64,000 nt of DNA, from assembly GCA_035550055.1 (NCBI GenBank), contig DASZRO010000072.1, forward strand, positions 1-64,000, written 5' to 3'. A model generated the notes under the pieces. It was given only the letters and a program-made list of their open reading frames with translations, was not told the origin of the DNA and did no database searches. This DNA comes from Mycobacteriales bacterium (GTDB lineage Bacteria; Actinomycetota; Actinomycetes; JAFAQI01). The position numbers and the translations under genes were made by a program. This document shows positions 1 through 11,289 of this stretch, piece by piece. How positions within the stretch are numbered: position 1 is the first letter of the stretch; each line of letters begins with the position of its first letter.

Positions 1-1208
1 GCCCCCATCGCATACAGCGGGAACTGCGGGCCGGGCACATTCGTGACGATGACGTTGAACAGCCGGCGAGACAGGCCGGCACCGAGCCGAGCCGCGGCGG
101 AGTGGATCGTCGGCGGCGCGAACCCGGTCAGTCTCACCAACGCATCGGCGCCGACCGCCGAGCCGGAATCCTTGTGCGCCTTCATCGCGAAGCTCACCTG
201 GTGCAGCCGCACGACAGCACTCGGCTCGCCGACCGGCAGGTCCACGAAGTACGACGACACCCGGTTGCCCAGCGCGCCGTTCTCACTGTCGCCACGGACG
301 CTGACCGGGACCATCGCGCGCACCGTCGTACTCGGCACGACCGACTCGCCGCGGGTGAGAAGCCAGGCGCGCAGGGCACCCGCCACCGTCGCCAGTACGA
401 CGTCGTTCACGGTCCCGCCGTGGGTCTTGCGAATCCGCTTGTAGTCATCCAGCGACGTCGACGCCATGCCGAAGCGCCGCTGCTCCCCGATCGTCGCGTT
501 GAGCGGGCTGTCCGGGGCCGAGCGCAGTGAGGTCTTGGCCACCGATGCGATCCCGCCGAGCGCCCCCAGGGCGCGGCCCGCCACGGCCCGCGCGTCGCCG
601 AGACCGCTACGAGCCGTGTCGATCGCGACGGTCGGTCGGCGCAACGTGTCGGTCACGGCGCCGAGCAGCAGACCCACGCGACTCGGCTCGGGCGCCGGCA
701 CCCAGTGGTCCTCGGGCGTCGGTTCCGGAGTGCGCGTCACGTCCAGGAGGACGGTGCCGATGTCGACGGCGCTGATCCCGTCGACCATCGCGTGATGGGT
801 CTTGGTGATGATCGCGAACCGGCCGTCGGCCAGACCCTCGACGAGGTAGATCTCCCACAGCGGCCGGGAGCGGTCGAGCGGCCGGGCCTGCAGCCGTCCG
901 ACGAGCTGGCGCAGCTGGTCGTCGTTGCCCGGCTTCGGCAGCGCGCTGCGCCGCACGTGGTAGGTGATGTCGAAGTCCTCGTCGTCGACCCACACCGGGT
1001 TCGCGAGGTGGCCCGGCACCCACCGGATCTTCTGCCGGTATCGCGGCACCAATGAGATCCGTCGGGCGACGAGATCGCAGAACGCCTCGTAGTCGAACGG
1101 CTCGCCGTCCGGGGGCGTGAACCGCGCCACGCTGCCGACGTGCATCGCCGTCGTCGGCGACTCCAGGTACAGAAAGGAGGCGTCGAGAGCGGAGAGGCGC
1201 TGCGTCAT
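1..1208 (-). CDS. WS/DGAT-family O-acyltransferase (wax ester synthase/diacylglycerol acyltransferase), C-terminus cut by window edge
   Basis: Transfers an acyl group from acyl-CoA to a long-chain alcohol or diacylglycerol, making storage lipid at the membrane. The minus-strand frame opens with MTQRLSALDASFLYLE, the usual start of the family, at an ATG ending at 1208. The catalytic HHxxxDG motif is visible as HHAMVDGIS at about 778-802. The frame still reads NVIVTNVPGPQFPLYAMGA near base 10, a conserved C-terminal element, so roughly 402 of an expected 450-480 residues are present and the stop lies outside the window. No TAnnnT box or clear ribosome site was seen before the start. The substrate cannot be told from sequence. 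Confidence 0.9.
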   Translation of the reverse strand, partial: MTQRLSALDASFLYLESPTTAMHVGSVARFTPPDGEPFDYEAFCDLVARRISLVPRYRQKIRWVPGHLANPVWVDDEDFDITYHVRRSALPKPGNDDQLRQLVGRLQARPLDRSRPLWEIYLVEGLADGRFAIITKTHHAMVDGISAVDIGTVLLDVTRTPEPTPEDHWVPAPEPSRVGLLLGAVTDTLRRPTVAIDTARSGLGDARAVAGRALGALGGIASVAKTSLRSAPDSPLNATIGEQRRFGMASTSLDDYKRIRKTHGGTVNDVVLATVAGALRAWLLTRGESVVPSTTVRAMVPVSVRGDSENGALGNRVSSYFVDLPVGEPSAVVRLHQVSFAMKAHKDSGSAVGADALVRLTGFAPPTIHSAAARLGAGLSRRLFNVIVTNVPGPQFPLYAMG

Positions 1209-1268
1209 CCGAGAAGCCCGTTCACATCAACAGTGTTTCAGGCACGGGGAGTTCTACGCCTACGACGG

Positions 1269-1919
1269 TCAGCCGCGCAGGCTCAGGCCGAGCAACGCCT
1301 CGAGCTGGTCGAGCGTCTCCTGAGGGGTGACGTGATGGATGCCGAGCATCCCGACCTCAGCCGCACCCTGGATGTTCGGGGCCAAATCGTCCACGAACAC
1401 GCACTCCTGCGGCTGCAGGCCGAGCCGCTGCGCGACCAGGTGGTAGATCCGCGCCTCGGGCTTGCGCATGCCGACCTCGCCGGAGATGACGATGACGTCG
1501 AAGAGCTCGTCCCACCCTTCGCGCGGATAGGTGTTGCCCCACGAGTTCGACAGCAACGCCGTCGACAGCCCGGCCGCCTTCGCGTGCTTCAATGCCTCGG
1601 CCATGATCGGCTCCTCGCCGAACCCCGAGAACATCCGGGTGAGCAGACCCTCGCCTTCGACCGGACGGCCATCAACCGTCTTCAGCCGTTTCGCGAGCTC
1701 CCGCTCGAAGTCAGGGACCTCGATCTCGCCGCGTTCCAACGCGTGGACCGGGCTTTCCTGCGCGTCCTCGCCGTACGACGTGCCGAGCCAGTCGCGCATC
1801 GCGTCGCGGAAGCTGTCCGGGTCGATGCCGTCGCCGTCGACGAAGGAGCTCATCGAGTTGATCAGCGGCGAGGTCAGCACACCGCCGTAGTCGAAGATCA
1901 CGCCTTTGAGGTCGGCCAC
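1269..1919 (-). CDS. HAD-superfamily (class IA) hydrolase
   Basis: A 216-residue cytosolic phosphatase-like hydrolase. Motif I is FDYGGVL with nucleophile Asp10; the usual second Asp is Gly, as in many FDxGGV proteins. Motif II is LLSNSWG near residue 122, motif III RKPEARIY near 152 and motif IV FVDDLAPN near 174, so the active site looks complete except for the Gly. The cap region between motifs I and II is alpha-helical in type. The GTG start is supported by a TAGTGT -10 box six bases upstream, suggesting a leaderless message. It lies in the same orientation as the acyltransferase, 60 bases upstream of it. Substrate unknown. Confidence 0.88.
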   Translation of the reverse strand: MADLKGVIFDYGGVLTSPLINSMSSFVDGDGIDPDSFRDAMRDWLGTSYGEDAQESPVHALERGEIEVPDFERELAKRLKTVDGRPVEGEGLLTRMFSGFGEEPIMAEALKHAKAAGLSTALLSNSWGNTYPREGWDELFDVIVISGEVGMRKPEARIYHLVAQRLGLQPQECVFVDDLAPNIQGAAEVGMLGIHHVTPQETLDQLEALLGLSLRG

Positions 1920-1925
1920 GCACCG

Positions 1926-1931
1926 ACACTA
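1926..1931 (-). promoter_or_regulatory. Predicted -10 box for a leaderless HAD hydrolase mRNA
   Basis: Minus-strand TAGTGT, six bases before the GTG at 1919. There is no purine-rich ribosome site between box and start. No convincing -35 element was recognised. Confidence 0.5.
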
Positions 1932-1971
1932 GGGCTTGCGGCTGGCCACCAAGCAATCGAGGTCTGGCGGC

Positions 1972-2205
1972 TCAGCGCCGCGTGAGACCGAGCCCGCTCG
2001 CAGCGTCCGCAAGGCGATCGTCGAACGTCGCGATCTCACCGGCAGCTGTTTCGGCGGCCAGCAGGACACCACAGTCGGGAAGCCGAAGGCCCGTCTCCGC
2101 TCGCAGCTGCGCAAGCCGAACGGGCGCATCATCGCCGAGCGGAATGCGGAGTAACACCGCTGGGCCAGGTGATACACCACGCGCAGCGACCTCGACCTGC
2201 GGCCT
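1972..2205 (-). pseudogene. Remnant of a VapC-like PIN-domain toxin (C-terminal part only)
   Basis: One minus-strand frame reads as the C-terminal half of a PIN-domain ribonuclease. It contains PLGDDAPVRLAQLRAETG, then RLPDCGVLLAA, then ATFDDRLADAASGLGL, which resembles the 'LPD..LAA..A.....TFD.RL' end of actinobacterial VapC toxins. The N-terminal half with the first catalytic Asp (usually in a VLDAS/LVDTS context) is missing, because the neighbouring LytR_C gene ends at 2208. The only possible starts are internal (GTG at 2157, giving 61 residues). No antitoxin gene is seen next to it. Most likely a decayed toxin gene; a short expressed protein cannot be excluded. Confidence 0.55.
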
Positions 2206-2207
2206 CG

Positions 2208-2762
2208 TCAGGGCGCGCAGCTCGGCGAGGCCGTGGGAGTCGGTGATGGGGTGCCGAGGATCGCCTGCTCCGCCTGGTCGGCTTGCGCGAGCGGCACCAG
2301 GTCGCGGAACCTCGGGCCGATGTCGACCTCGAGCACGTTGTTGCCTGTCACCTCATCGAGGGTCGCGCCGTCGAACTGCGCCGCGAGGAGCTGAGCCCAC
2401 TCGGACAGGTCTGCGGAGTAGTCGATCGTGGCGACCCCCTTGCCGCGGAACAGGGTGTTGCCTACCGAGGCGATCTTGAAGTCACGTCGCCGCAGCTGCT
2501 TGGCGACGTCGCCCGCCAACCCGGTCGTGAGCGTGGCGTTCTTCACGACGAGCTTCGCCTGCTCGGTGACCGGTGTCGACTGCGTGGGCGCCGGGCATGG
2601 CGGCAGGGCCTTCGGCGCGCTGGTGGAGTCACCGAACACCTGCCGGTAGCCGAAGTAGCCACCGCCGGCGACGACCACGATGGCGACGAGCACCGCGCTG
2701 CGGCGGCGCCAGTTGCGGCGCTTGCGACGTGGCGACAGGTCGCCACGTCCGAGGATCGTCAC
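2208..2762 (-). CDS. LytR C-terminal domain-containing membrane-anchored protein
   Basis: A 184-residue protein with a basic N-terminus (RRKRRNWRRR), one membrane segment at about residues 22-40, a Pro/Thr-rich linker and an extracytoplasmic LytR_C domain. The domain core VKNATLTTGLAGDVAKQL matches the 'V.V.N.T...GLA..VA..L' signature. LytR_C domains occur in cell-wall-associated actinobacterial proteins, but no enzymatic role is known. The C-terminus is a low-complexity PTPTASPS tail. The GTG at 2762 was chosen because a TACCAT -10 box lies eight bases upstream; a longer reading to 2924 would run through the divergent acyl-CoA dehydrogenase. Confidence 0.75.
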   Translation of the reverse strand: MTILGRGDLSPRRKRRNWRRRSAVLVAIVVVAGGGYFGYRQVFGDSTSAPKALPPCPAPTQSTPVTEQAKLVVKNATLTTGLAGDVAKQLRRRDFKIASVGNTLFRGKGVATIDYSADLSEWAQLLAAQFDGATLDEVTGNNVLEVDIGPRFRDLVPLAQADQAEQAILGTPSPTPTASPSCAP

Positions 2763-2770
2763 GGGACCCG

Positions 2771-2776
2771 ATGGTA
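2771..2776 (-). promoter_or_regulatory. Predicted -10 box for the LytR_C gene
   Basis: Minus-strand TACCAT eight bases before the GTG at 2762. It sits in the gap of under 30 bases between two divergent genes. The opposite gene has only a weak box, GAGAAT at 2777-2782, seven bases before its ATG at 2790. Confidence 0.45.
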
Positions 2777-2789
2777 GAGAATGCGGGCC

Positions 2790-4001
2790 ATGGACTTTGC
2801 CCTGTCGGCCGCGGCCGAGGACTACGCCAAGCGCCTCAACGACTTCATGGACTCCCATGTCTATCCGGCCGAGGCGGTGTACCGGCAGCAGCGCGCAGCA
2901 CTCGTCGCCGAGGGCCGCGGGCACTTCGTCCCCCCGGTCGTCGAAGACCTCAAGGTCGAGGCGCGAAACCGTGGGCTGTGGAACCTCTTCCTGCCGGCCG
3001 AGTCAGGGCTGACCAACGTCGAGTACGCCCACCTCGCCGAGATCACCGGGCACTCGCCGCACCTCGCGCCGGAGGCACTGAACTGCGCGGCACCCGACAC
3101 CGGCAACATGGAGGTGCTGCACCTGTTCGGCACGCCCGAGCAGAAGGAGCGCTGGCTGCGGCCGCTTCTCGACGGCGAGATCCGTTCCGCTTTCGCGATG
3201 ACCGAGCCGGCCGTCGCCTCGTCGGACGCGACGAACATCTCCACCGAGATCAAGCGCGCCGGTGACGAGTACGTCATCAACGGCCGCAAGTGGTGGATCA
3301 GCGGCTCGGCCGACCCGCGGTGCGCGGTGATGATCGTCATGGGCAAGACCGACCCGGACGGGCCGGCGCACGCGCAGCAGTCGATGATCCTCGTCCCGAT
3401 GGACACTCCGGGCGTGACCGTCGTACGCCCGCTGCCGGTGTTCGGCTACTGGGACCAGCACGGCCACTGTGAGATCAGCTTCGACAACGTCCGCGTGCCG
3501 GCGTCCAACCTGATCTCCGAAGAGGGGGCCGGCTTCGCGATCGCGCAGGCCCGGCTCGGCCCGGGCCGGATCCACCACTGCATGCGCGCGGTGGGAATGG
3601 CCGAACACGCCCTCGACCTGATGTGCAAGCGCGCGGCCTCCCGGGTCGCGTTCGGCAAGCCGATCGCGCAGCAGGGCACCGTCCAGGCCGCTGTCGCAGA
3701 GTCCCGGATGGCGATCGAGCAGGCCCGCCTGCTGACCCTGAAGACCGCCTGGCTGATCGACACCGTCGGCGCCAAGGGAGCGCGCACCGAAGTCGCGGCG
3801 ATCAAGGTGATCGCGCCGCGGGTGGCGTGCGAGGTCATCGATCGCGCGATCCAGGTTCACGGCGGTGGCGGCGTGAGCGATGACTTCCCGCTCGCCGAGA
3901 TGTACGCCCACGCCCGGACGCTGCGCATCGCCGACGGCCCGGACGAGGTGCACATCAGGTCGGTGGCACGCCAGCAGCTCGGTCCCTACCTGCAGAGGTA
4001 G
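2790..4001 (+). CDS. Acyl-CoA dehydrogenase, ACAD10/11-like
   Basis: A FAD-dependent enzyme of about 403 residues that introduces an alpha,beta double bond in an acyl-CoA. Visible family blocks are [15 protein letters not shown] (flavin-contacting), [13 protein letters not shown] and the C-terminal helix with [23 protein letters not shown]. The C-terminus has [11 protein letters not shown] where short-chain dehydrogenases carry YEGTNEI/GEGTSEI. This is typical of the ACAD10/11 branch and means the catalytic base cannot be assigned by simple alignment. The start could be ATG 2781 or 2790; 2790 gives the usual MDFALS opening and sits seven bases after a weak -10 box. Substrate unknown. Confidence 0.88.
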   Translation: MDFALSAAAEDYAKRLNDFMDSHVYPAEAVYRQQRAALVAEGRGHFVPPVVEDLKVEARNRGLWNLFLPAESGLTNVEYAHLAEITGHSPHLAPEALNCAAPDTGNMEVLHLFGTPEQKERWLRPLLDGEIRSAFAMTEPAVASSDATNISTEIKRAGDEYVINGRKWWISGSADPRCAVMIVMGKTDPDGPAHAQQSMILVPMDTPGVTVVRPLPVFGYWDQHGHCEISFDNVRVPASNLISEEGAGFAIAQARLGPGRIHHCMRAVGMAEHALDLMCKRAASRVAFGKPIAQQGTVQAAVAESRMAIEQARLLTLKTAWLIDTVGAKGARTEVAAIKVIAPRVACEVIDRAIQVHGGGGVSDDFPLAEMYAHARTLRIADGPDEVHIRSVARQQLGPYLQR

Positions 4002-4083
4002 GGCACAGCTGCGGGATTGGCCATTGACTGGCCCGACCCGCAACCCGCAGTCTCCTCGCCCGGTCAACCCCGAGGAGATCGCA

Positions 4084-4692
4084 GTGCGAGACGGTACGAA
4101 CATCGGCGCGACGGTACTGCTGCTGCGCAAGGCGCCGCGGCTCGATGGACCCTTCGACGACGAGCCCGGCGGGCGGTCCCACGTCGCGACGGTGCACGGC
4201 AGCCTGGCCCTCGCGTTCGCCCAGTCGACCGCAGCAGCCCTGCCGTTACGGCTGGTGCCCCCGGCCGGTGGCGCGCCGCCGGCGCACGACACGGTCGCCC
4301 TGCCGGCGGCGCCGCTGCCCGACCCGCGCCCCGTGATCGGGCCCCTCACCCACGCGATCGCCGAGGTACTGACCGGCCTGCGGCCGCCGCAGCAGCTCTC
4401 CGAGGTCGCGACGCTGGAGGTGCTCACCTGGCTGGAACGCAACGCGAGGTGGCACTCGCCACGTGACGCCGGCTCGCTGCGGCGTCCCCCGGCACCGCCG
4501 CCGCGACCCCGGGTTCGCCGGGTGCGGGTGTGCGAGCCACGTCGCGGTGTGCTGGAGGTCGCCGCCGCCGTGGAGGTCGGCTCGCGGGTCCGCGCGATGG
4601 CGCTGCGCTTGCAAGTCGGCAGGCAGAGCGCGTTCTACAGCGCCGAGCAGGGCCCGCTGAGGTGGCGCTGCACGGCAGTCCGCGTCGGCTGA
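4084..4692 (+). CDS. Rv3235-family protein, first of two tandem copies
   Basis: About 202 residues. The N-terminus is Pro/Arg-rich and low in complexity. The second half carries the family core: a helical block (LTHAIAEVLTGLRPPQQLSE, then LEVLTWLERNARW) followed by a beta-rich part (RVRRVRVCEPRRGVLEVAAAV) ending in WRCTAVRVG. Function is unknown; members usually sit beside secA, as here. The GTG at 4084 follows a GAGGAG ribosome site at 4071-4076. A longer in-frame reading back to 3880 overlaps the dehydrogenase and is rejected. Confidence 0.75.
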   Translation: MRDGTNIGATVLLLRKAPRLDGPFDDEPGGRSHVATVHGSLALAFAQSTAAALPLRLVPPAGGAPPAHDTVALPAAPLPDPRPVIGPLTHAIAEVLTGLRPPQQLSEVATLEVLTWLERNARWHSPRDAGSLRRPPAPPPRPRVRRVRVCEPRRGVLEVAAAVEVGSRVRAMALRLQVGRQSAFYSAEQGPLRWRCTAVRVG

Positions 4693-4820
4693 GCGTTTCG
4701 GCGCTGTCCGCTCGCTGCCAGTGCCTGTCGTGGCCGCGACAATTCGCGCATCTGCTCTGGCGGCGGCGCGTTCAAGATCTTTATCGTCCGCCCGCTTTCG
4801 ACCAGCGGGAGGGAACTGAA

Positions 4821-5273
4821 ATGCAGCTGACACTTGCCGGGCGAGTCGACGTCGCTGACGCGCCGGCTCCGGCCGAACGACCCAAGCTCCGGCTCGTCCC
4901 GGCGCTGCCGGAGCCGCCGAAGCTCTACGACGTCTCACGGCGGATCTCACGCAGCGACCCGCGACGAGTCGCCGAGAGCTTCGCCCGGGGCGTCGCGGAG
5001 GTCATGGCCCGGTGCCGGCCGGTCGACCAGCTCCGCGAGCTCGCGTCTTGGGAGGTCGTGCGGATCATCGAACGCGCCGCGACCCGCCAGCGGCGCGACC
5101 CGCGACGAGCGGCGCTGCACCCGCGGCTGCGCTCCGTGCACCTCGCGGCGCCGTGCGACGGCGTCGTCGAGGCATGCGCGGTCGTCGACGGCGGACGCCG
5201 GACGCACGCGATGGCGTTCCGGCTGGAGCGTTACGAGAACACCTGGCGCGCGACCGTCGTACAGCTGGGCTGA
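4821..5273 (+). CDS. Rv3235-family protein, second tandem copy
   Basis: A 150-residue paralog of the preceding gene. It has the same helical core (VAESFARGVAEVMARCRP, then LRELASWEVVRIIERAA) and the same beta-strand end (LRSVHLAAPCDGVVEACAVV to WRATVVQLG). It is shorter and starts MQLTLAGRV at an ATG preceded by GGGAGGGA (4807-4814), a good ribosome site. It converges on secA with 11 bases between stops. The two copies differ greatly in sequence, so the duplication is old or the second copy was acquired separately. Function unknown. Confidence 0.75.
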   Translation: MQLTLAGRVDVADAPAPAERPKLRLVPALPEPPKLYDVSRRISRSDPRRVAESFARGVAEVMARCRPVDQLRELASWEVVRIIERAATRQRRDPRRAALHPRLRSVHLAAPCDGVVEACAVVDGGRRTHAMAFRLERYENTWRATVVQLG

Positions 5274-5284
5274 CGCGACGCCGG

Positions 5285-8161
<2,877 letters not shown>

Positions 8162-8219
8162 GGGGCGGCTCTCCAGACACGTCGACAGCAGTTCGCGCGG
8201 CCCGTTCGGGCAGCGTGAA

Positions 8220-8996
8220 TCAGTCTACGGCCGCTTTTCCGACCTGCGATCCGAGCCATTCCGCAAACGTCTGGGTGCCTCGCGGGCCGGGCCCGTCCGG
8301 CAGCAGCCCGCCGCCCGCGAGCGCCTTGCCCATCCTGCCGGGCACCCGAAATCCCACGACCGGGCGTCGATTGCCCCGTGCTCGCCAGACCAGGCGCACC
8401 AGGTCCGGCATGTCGTGGACCTGCGGGCCGGCCAGGTCCGGAGCCCGTCCCATCGGCGCTGCGGCCGCGATCTGCGCCAGCGCCTGCCCCGCCTCGCGTG
8501 CGGCGATCGGCTGGCTTCGCATCCGTGGCACGGTCATCACCGGAACGAGCGCTGCGGGCGCTTTCGGGAGCCGGTCGATCAGCTGGCCGGGGAACTCGTG
8601 GAACTGCGTCGCGCGCAGGATCGTGAACGGCACCGGCCCGGCCGCCACGAGCTCCTCCTGACGGCGCTTGCCGAAGTAATAGCCGAGGTCGACCCGATCA
8701 CAACCCACGATCGACAGCGTCACGAGATGCCCGACCCCCGCCTTCGCGGCGGCTGTGATCAGGTTGGTGGTCGCCGCCTCGAAGAAGGCCACCGACTTCG
8801 CCTTCGCGCTCGCCGCGACATTGCCGACGTCGACGATGACCTCGGCGCCGACGAGCGCCGCGTCGAGCCCGGTCCCGGCGGCGACGTCGACGCCGGTCGA
8901 GCGCGCGATGACCGCCGGCTCGTGACCGCTGTCCCGGAGTGCCTCGACGACATGACGCCCGACCACCCCGGTCCCGCCTACGACCGCGACCCGCAC
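8220..8996 (-). CDS. NAD(P)-binding NmrA/SDR-like protein
   Basis: A 258-residue Rossmann-fold protein. The N-terminal dinucleotide motif is [15 protein letters not shown]. Asp and Val residues follow the second strand, then VIVDVGN and a sulphur-rich mid region ([20 protein letters not shown]) typical of atypical SDRs of the NmrA/uncharacterised YwnB-like group. The SDR catalytic YxxxK occurs only loosely (YYFGK), so it may be a sensor or a reductase. The GTG at 8996 is chosen because it gives the nucleotide motif at residue 3 and lies eight bases after the antiporter stop, with GAGGAT before it; it is probably co-transcribed with that gene. Confidence 0.8.
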   Translation of the reverse strand: MRVAVVGGTGVVGRHVVEALRDSGHEPAVIARSTGVDVAAGTGLDAALVGAEVIVDVGNVAASAKAKSVAFFEAATTNLITAAAKAGVGHLVTLSIVGCDRVDLGYYFGKRRQEELVAAGPVPFTILRATQFHEFPGQLIDRLPKAPAALVPVMTVPRMRSQPIAAREAGQALAQIAAAAPMGRAPDLAGPQVHDMPDLVRLVWRARGNRRPVVGFRVPGRMGKALAGGGLLPDGPGPRGTQTFAEWLGSQVGKAAVD

Positions 8997-9003
8997 CCGA
9001 TCC

Positions 9004-10059
9004 TCATCCCCACCAGAACGAGGCGGCAATCACGGCGTACAGCCCGCACAGCGCCGCGCCCTCGAGCCACTCGTACTCGCCGTCGATGATCACGAAGCTC
9101 ACCGCCAGAACCGAGGCGACCACCGTCGAGACCAACAGCGGCGGGAAAGCGAGGGTGAAGGTGGCGCCGCCGATGAGCGGTGAGGCGATCACGAGCACCG
9201 GGGCCAGCACCAGCGCGATCTGCAGCGGCGAGTTGAGGATCACCGACAGGGCGTGGTCGGCGCGACCGCGAGCGGCGAGCTGGATGCCGACGACGTTCTC
9301 CACCGCGTTGCCGGCGATGGCGACGATCACCAGGCCCGCGAACGCCTGGCTGATGTGCAACGAGGTCAGCGACGGCTGGAGGGCGGCGACGAACCAGTCC
9401 GAGACGACGGCAGCCAGGACGCCGGTGACGGCCAGGGCGGCAATCGCGACCGGGACCGGCCAAACCTGGCCCGGCGACTCGGCGTCGGCCGCCTCACTCT
9501 CGCCCCGACGCAACGATGACGGCACCGACATCGCGAAGACCGCGAGCAGGACCACCGAGGCGACGACCGACAGCGCATGCTCGTGTCGTCCGGCGGGGCT
9601 GCCGACGTAGGAGGCGAGGCTCGGCACCAGCATCGCGGCGACCGCGAGAATCATCAGTGCGATCAGCGTGCGAGCCCGGTTCGCGTCGAAGGACTGCCGA
9701 CCATGGCGAAGGCCGCCGACGACGAACGCCAGTCCCAGTACGAGTAGGACGTTGGACAGGATCGAGCCGATGATCGCGGCCTCGACGACCTTCACGAGAT
9801 GGTCGCGCAGCGCGAAGATGCACACGAAGAGCTCGGGCAGGTTCCCCAGCGCGCTCTGCACCACTCCCGTCGCTCCCGAGCCGAGCCGGTCGGCGACCTG
9901 CTCGACACTTCGGCCCACGAGCGCCGCCAGCGCGGCGAGCGCCAAGCCGGAGACGACGAACGTCGCGACGTGCGCCGAGTGCGCGTAGTGCAGGACTGCG
10001 GCGACGACAGTGAACGCGGCCGCCGCGCCGACCACGAGGCGGTCTGATCGGGTCAGCAC
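9004..10059 (-). CDS. Ca2+/H+ (cation/proton) antiporter, CaCA family
   Basis: A 351-residue inner-membrane protein with about ten to eleven hydrophobic segments. Two inverted halves each carry the alpha-repeat of the CaCA family: ALGNLPELFVCIFAL with GSILSNVLLVLGLAF in the first half and IAGNAVENVVGIQLA with LNSPLQIALVLAP in the second. The acidic residues in GNLPE and GNAVEN are the ion-binding Glu pair. By family it exports Ca2+ or another divalent cation in exchange for protons. The start is GTG at 10059, six bases after the response-regulator stop, so it is likely read in the same operon. Confidence 0.9.
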   Translation of the reverse strand: MLTRSDRLVVGAAAAFTVVAAVLHYAHSAHVATFVVSGLALAALAALVGRSVEQVADRLGSGATGVVQSALGNLPELFVCIFALRDHLVKVVEAAIIGSILSNVLLVLGLAFVVGGLRHGRQSFDANRARTLIALMILAVAAMLVPSLASYVGSPAGRHEHALSVVASVVLLAVFAMSVPSSLRRGESEAADAESPGQVWPVPVAIAALAVTGVLAAVVSDWFVAALQPSLTSLHISQAFAGLVIVAIAGNAVENVVGIQLAARGRADHALSVILNSPLQIALVLAPVLVIASPLIGGATFTLAFPPLLVSTVVASVLAVSFVIIDGEYEWLEGAALCGLYAVIAASFWWG

Positions 10060-10065
10060 TGCCGG

Positions 10066-10797
10066 TCAGGTGATCTCGAGCAGCTTCTCGCGCACGGCGT
10101 AGACGACGGCTTCCATCCGCGAGTGCAGCTGCAGCTTCTCGAGGATGTTGCGGATGTGGTTCTTCACCGTGTTCTCGCTGATGAACAGCTCCTTGGCGAT
10201 GTCGCGGTTGTTCATGCCTTTCGCGACGAGCCGGAGCACCTCCATCTCGCGATCGGTCAGCCGAGGGACCGGAACCTGCTGACGGTCCTCGCCGCGCTTG
10301 ATCATCGAGGCGAACTCGTTGAGCAGCTTCGATGCCATCGACGGCGAGATCAGCGACTGGCCGCCGTGGACCGCCCGGATCGCGGAGGCGACCTCGTCGA
10401 TCGGGATCTCCTTGAGCAGGTAGCCCATCGCGCCGGCCTTGATCGCGTCGTAGAGGTCGGCCTCCTCGTCGCTGATCGTCAGCATGATGATCTTGGCGCT
10501 CGGCACCGCGTCCTTGATCGCGACGCAGGCGTCGATGCCGCCCCGCTTGGGCATCCGGACGTCCATGAGTACGACGTCGGGAGTGAACTCGATCGACTTC
10601 TCCACCGCATCGGCGCCGTCCTCGGCCTCGCCGACGACATCGATGTCAGGCTCGGAGCCGAGCACCATCTCCAGTCCCCGGCGGAACAGCGCGTGGTCGT
10701 CGACCACCAGCACCCGGATCGGGTCGCCATCCCCCGGCGGCAGCTGCCCGAGCGAGCCGCTGTCGGTCATGTCGGTCACTGTGCCCGCCCCATCCAA
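10066..10797 (-). CDS. NarL/LuxR-type response regulator
   Basis: A two-domain transcription regulator. The receiver domain shows the acidic pair VVDDH near residue 32, phospho-acceptor Asp in VVLMDVRMP, Thr in MLTISD and Lys in YLLKEI. The LuxR-type helix-turn-helix follows at about residues 173-235 with LTDREMEVLRLVAKGMNNRD and ISENTVKNHIRNIL. No histidine kinase is adjacent, so its partner is elsewhere or it is an orphan. Start choice is uncertain: ATG 10797 gives 243 residues, while GTG 10779 (after GGGGCGGG) and ATG 10770 would trim a non-conserved N-terminus. It lies between hpf and the antiporter gene, all in one direction. Confidence 0.9.
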   Translation of the reverse strand: MDGAGTVTDMTDSGSLGQLPPGDGDPIRVLVVDDHALFRRGLEMVLGSEPDIDVVGEAEDGADAVEKSIEFTPDVVLMDVRMPKRGGIDACVAIKDAVPSAKIIMLTISDEEADLYDAIKAGAMGYLLKEIPIDEVASAIRAVHGGQSLISPSMASKLLNEFASMIKRGEDRQQVPVPRLTDREMEVLRLVAKGMNNRDIAKELFISENTVKNHIRNILEKLQLHSRMEAVVYAVREKLLEIT

Positions 10798-10825
10798 TCG
10801 AGGTCGCGAGACCGCGGGAGCGCGG

Positions 10826-11209
10826 CTAGTTGCTCATGATCGCACGGTCCGTGCGCAGCAACGCCGAGGTCGCGTTCGCCACGGACTGCGGCGTACGCGT
10901 GCCGTGGTGAACGCGCTTGCGGTCGGCGGCCCGCCGCATCTGGTGATCCAGCTTGTCGGCGGCGAGCTCGAGTGCGGCGAACACGTCGGCCGCGCCGGCC
11001 ACTGCCCGCAGCACGGCGCCTCTGGTGCGGCAGGTCAGCTCGATGCGCACCCGCTGGGCGGGTTGGCGAGGACTTCGTTCCTGGCGGATGTCCACCTCGA
11101 CCCGGTCACACTTGCCGTCGAGCTTCGCCAGCCGCTCCAACCTGACCTGCGCGTTGTTGCGGAACCGTCCGCCGACGCTGGTGTTGTGTGCCCTGACGAC
11201 GACATCCAT
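10826..11209 (-). CDS. Short HPF/RaiA-family ribosome-associated protein
   Basis: Binds the decoding centre of the 30S subunit and idles ribosomes in stress or stationary phase. The 127 residues contain the N-terminal S30AE fold (MDVVVRAHNTSVGGRFRNNA to LELAADKLDHQMRRAADR). The protein then ends in a short unrelated tail. Most actinobacterial HPFs are long (about 200-230 residues), with a C-terminal dimerisation domain that allows 100S formation; it is missing here and no trace of it follows in any frame before the next gene. The ATG has an ideal GAGGAGG ribosome site seven bases upstream. Position between comF and secA is the usual one. Confidence 0.85.
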   Translation of the reverse strand: MDVVVRAHNTSVGGRFRNNAQVRLERLAKLDGKCDRVEVDIRQERSPRQPAQRVRIELTCRTRGAVLRAVAGAADVFAALELAADKLDHQMRRAADRKRVHHGTRTPQSVANATSALLRTDRAIMSN

Positions 11210-11289
11210 CTGGGGACCTCCTCAGGTTGTGCGGCATTCCCACCATGCCACTCGACTGCGATCCCGGCCAGCACTCGGCGCGGTACCCG

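Noticed and set aside
2763-2924. Longer N-terminus for the LytR_C gene
   Set aside because: It would run through the divergent dehydrogenase coding region, and the extra residues have no signal or conserved feature.
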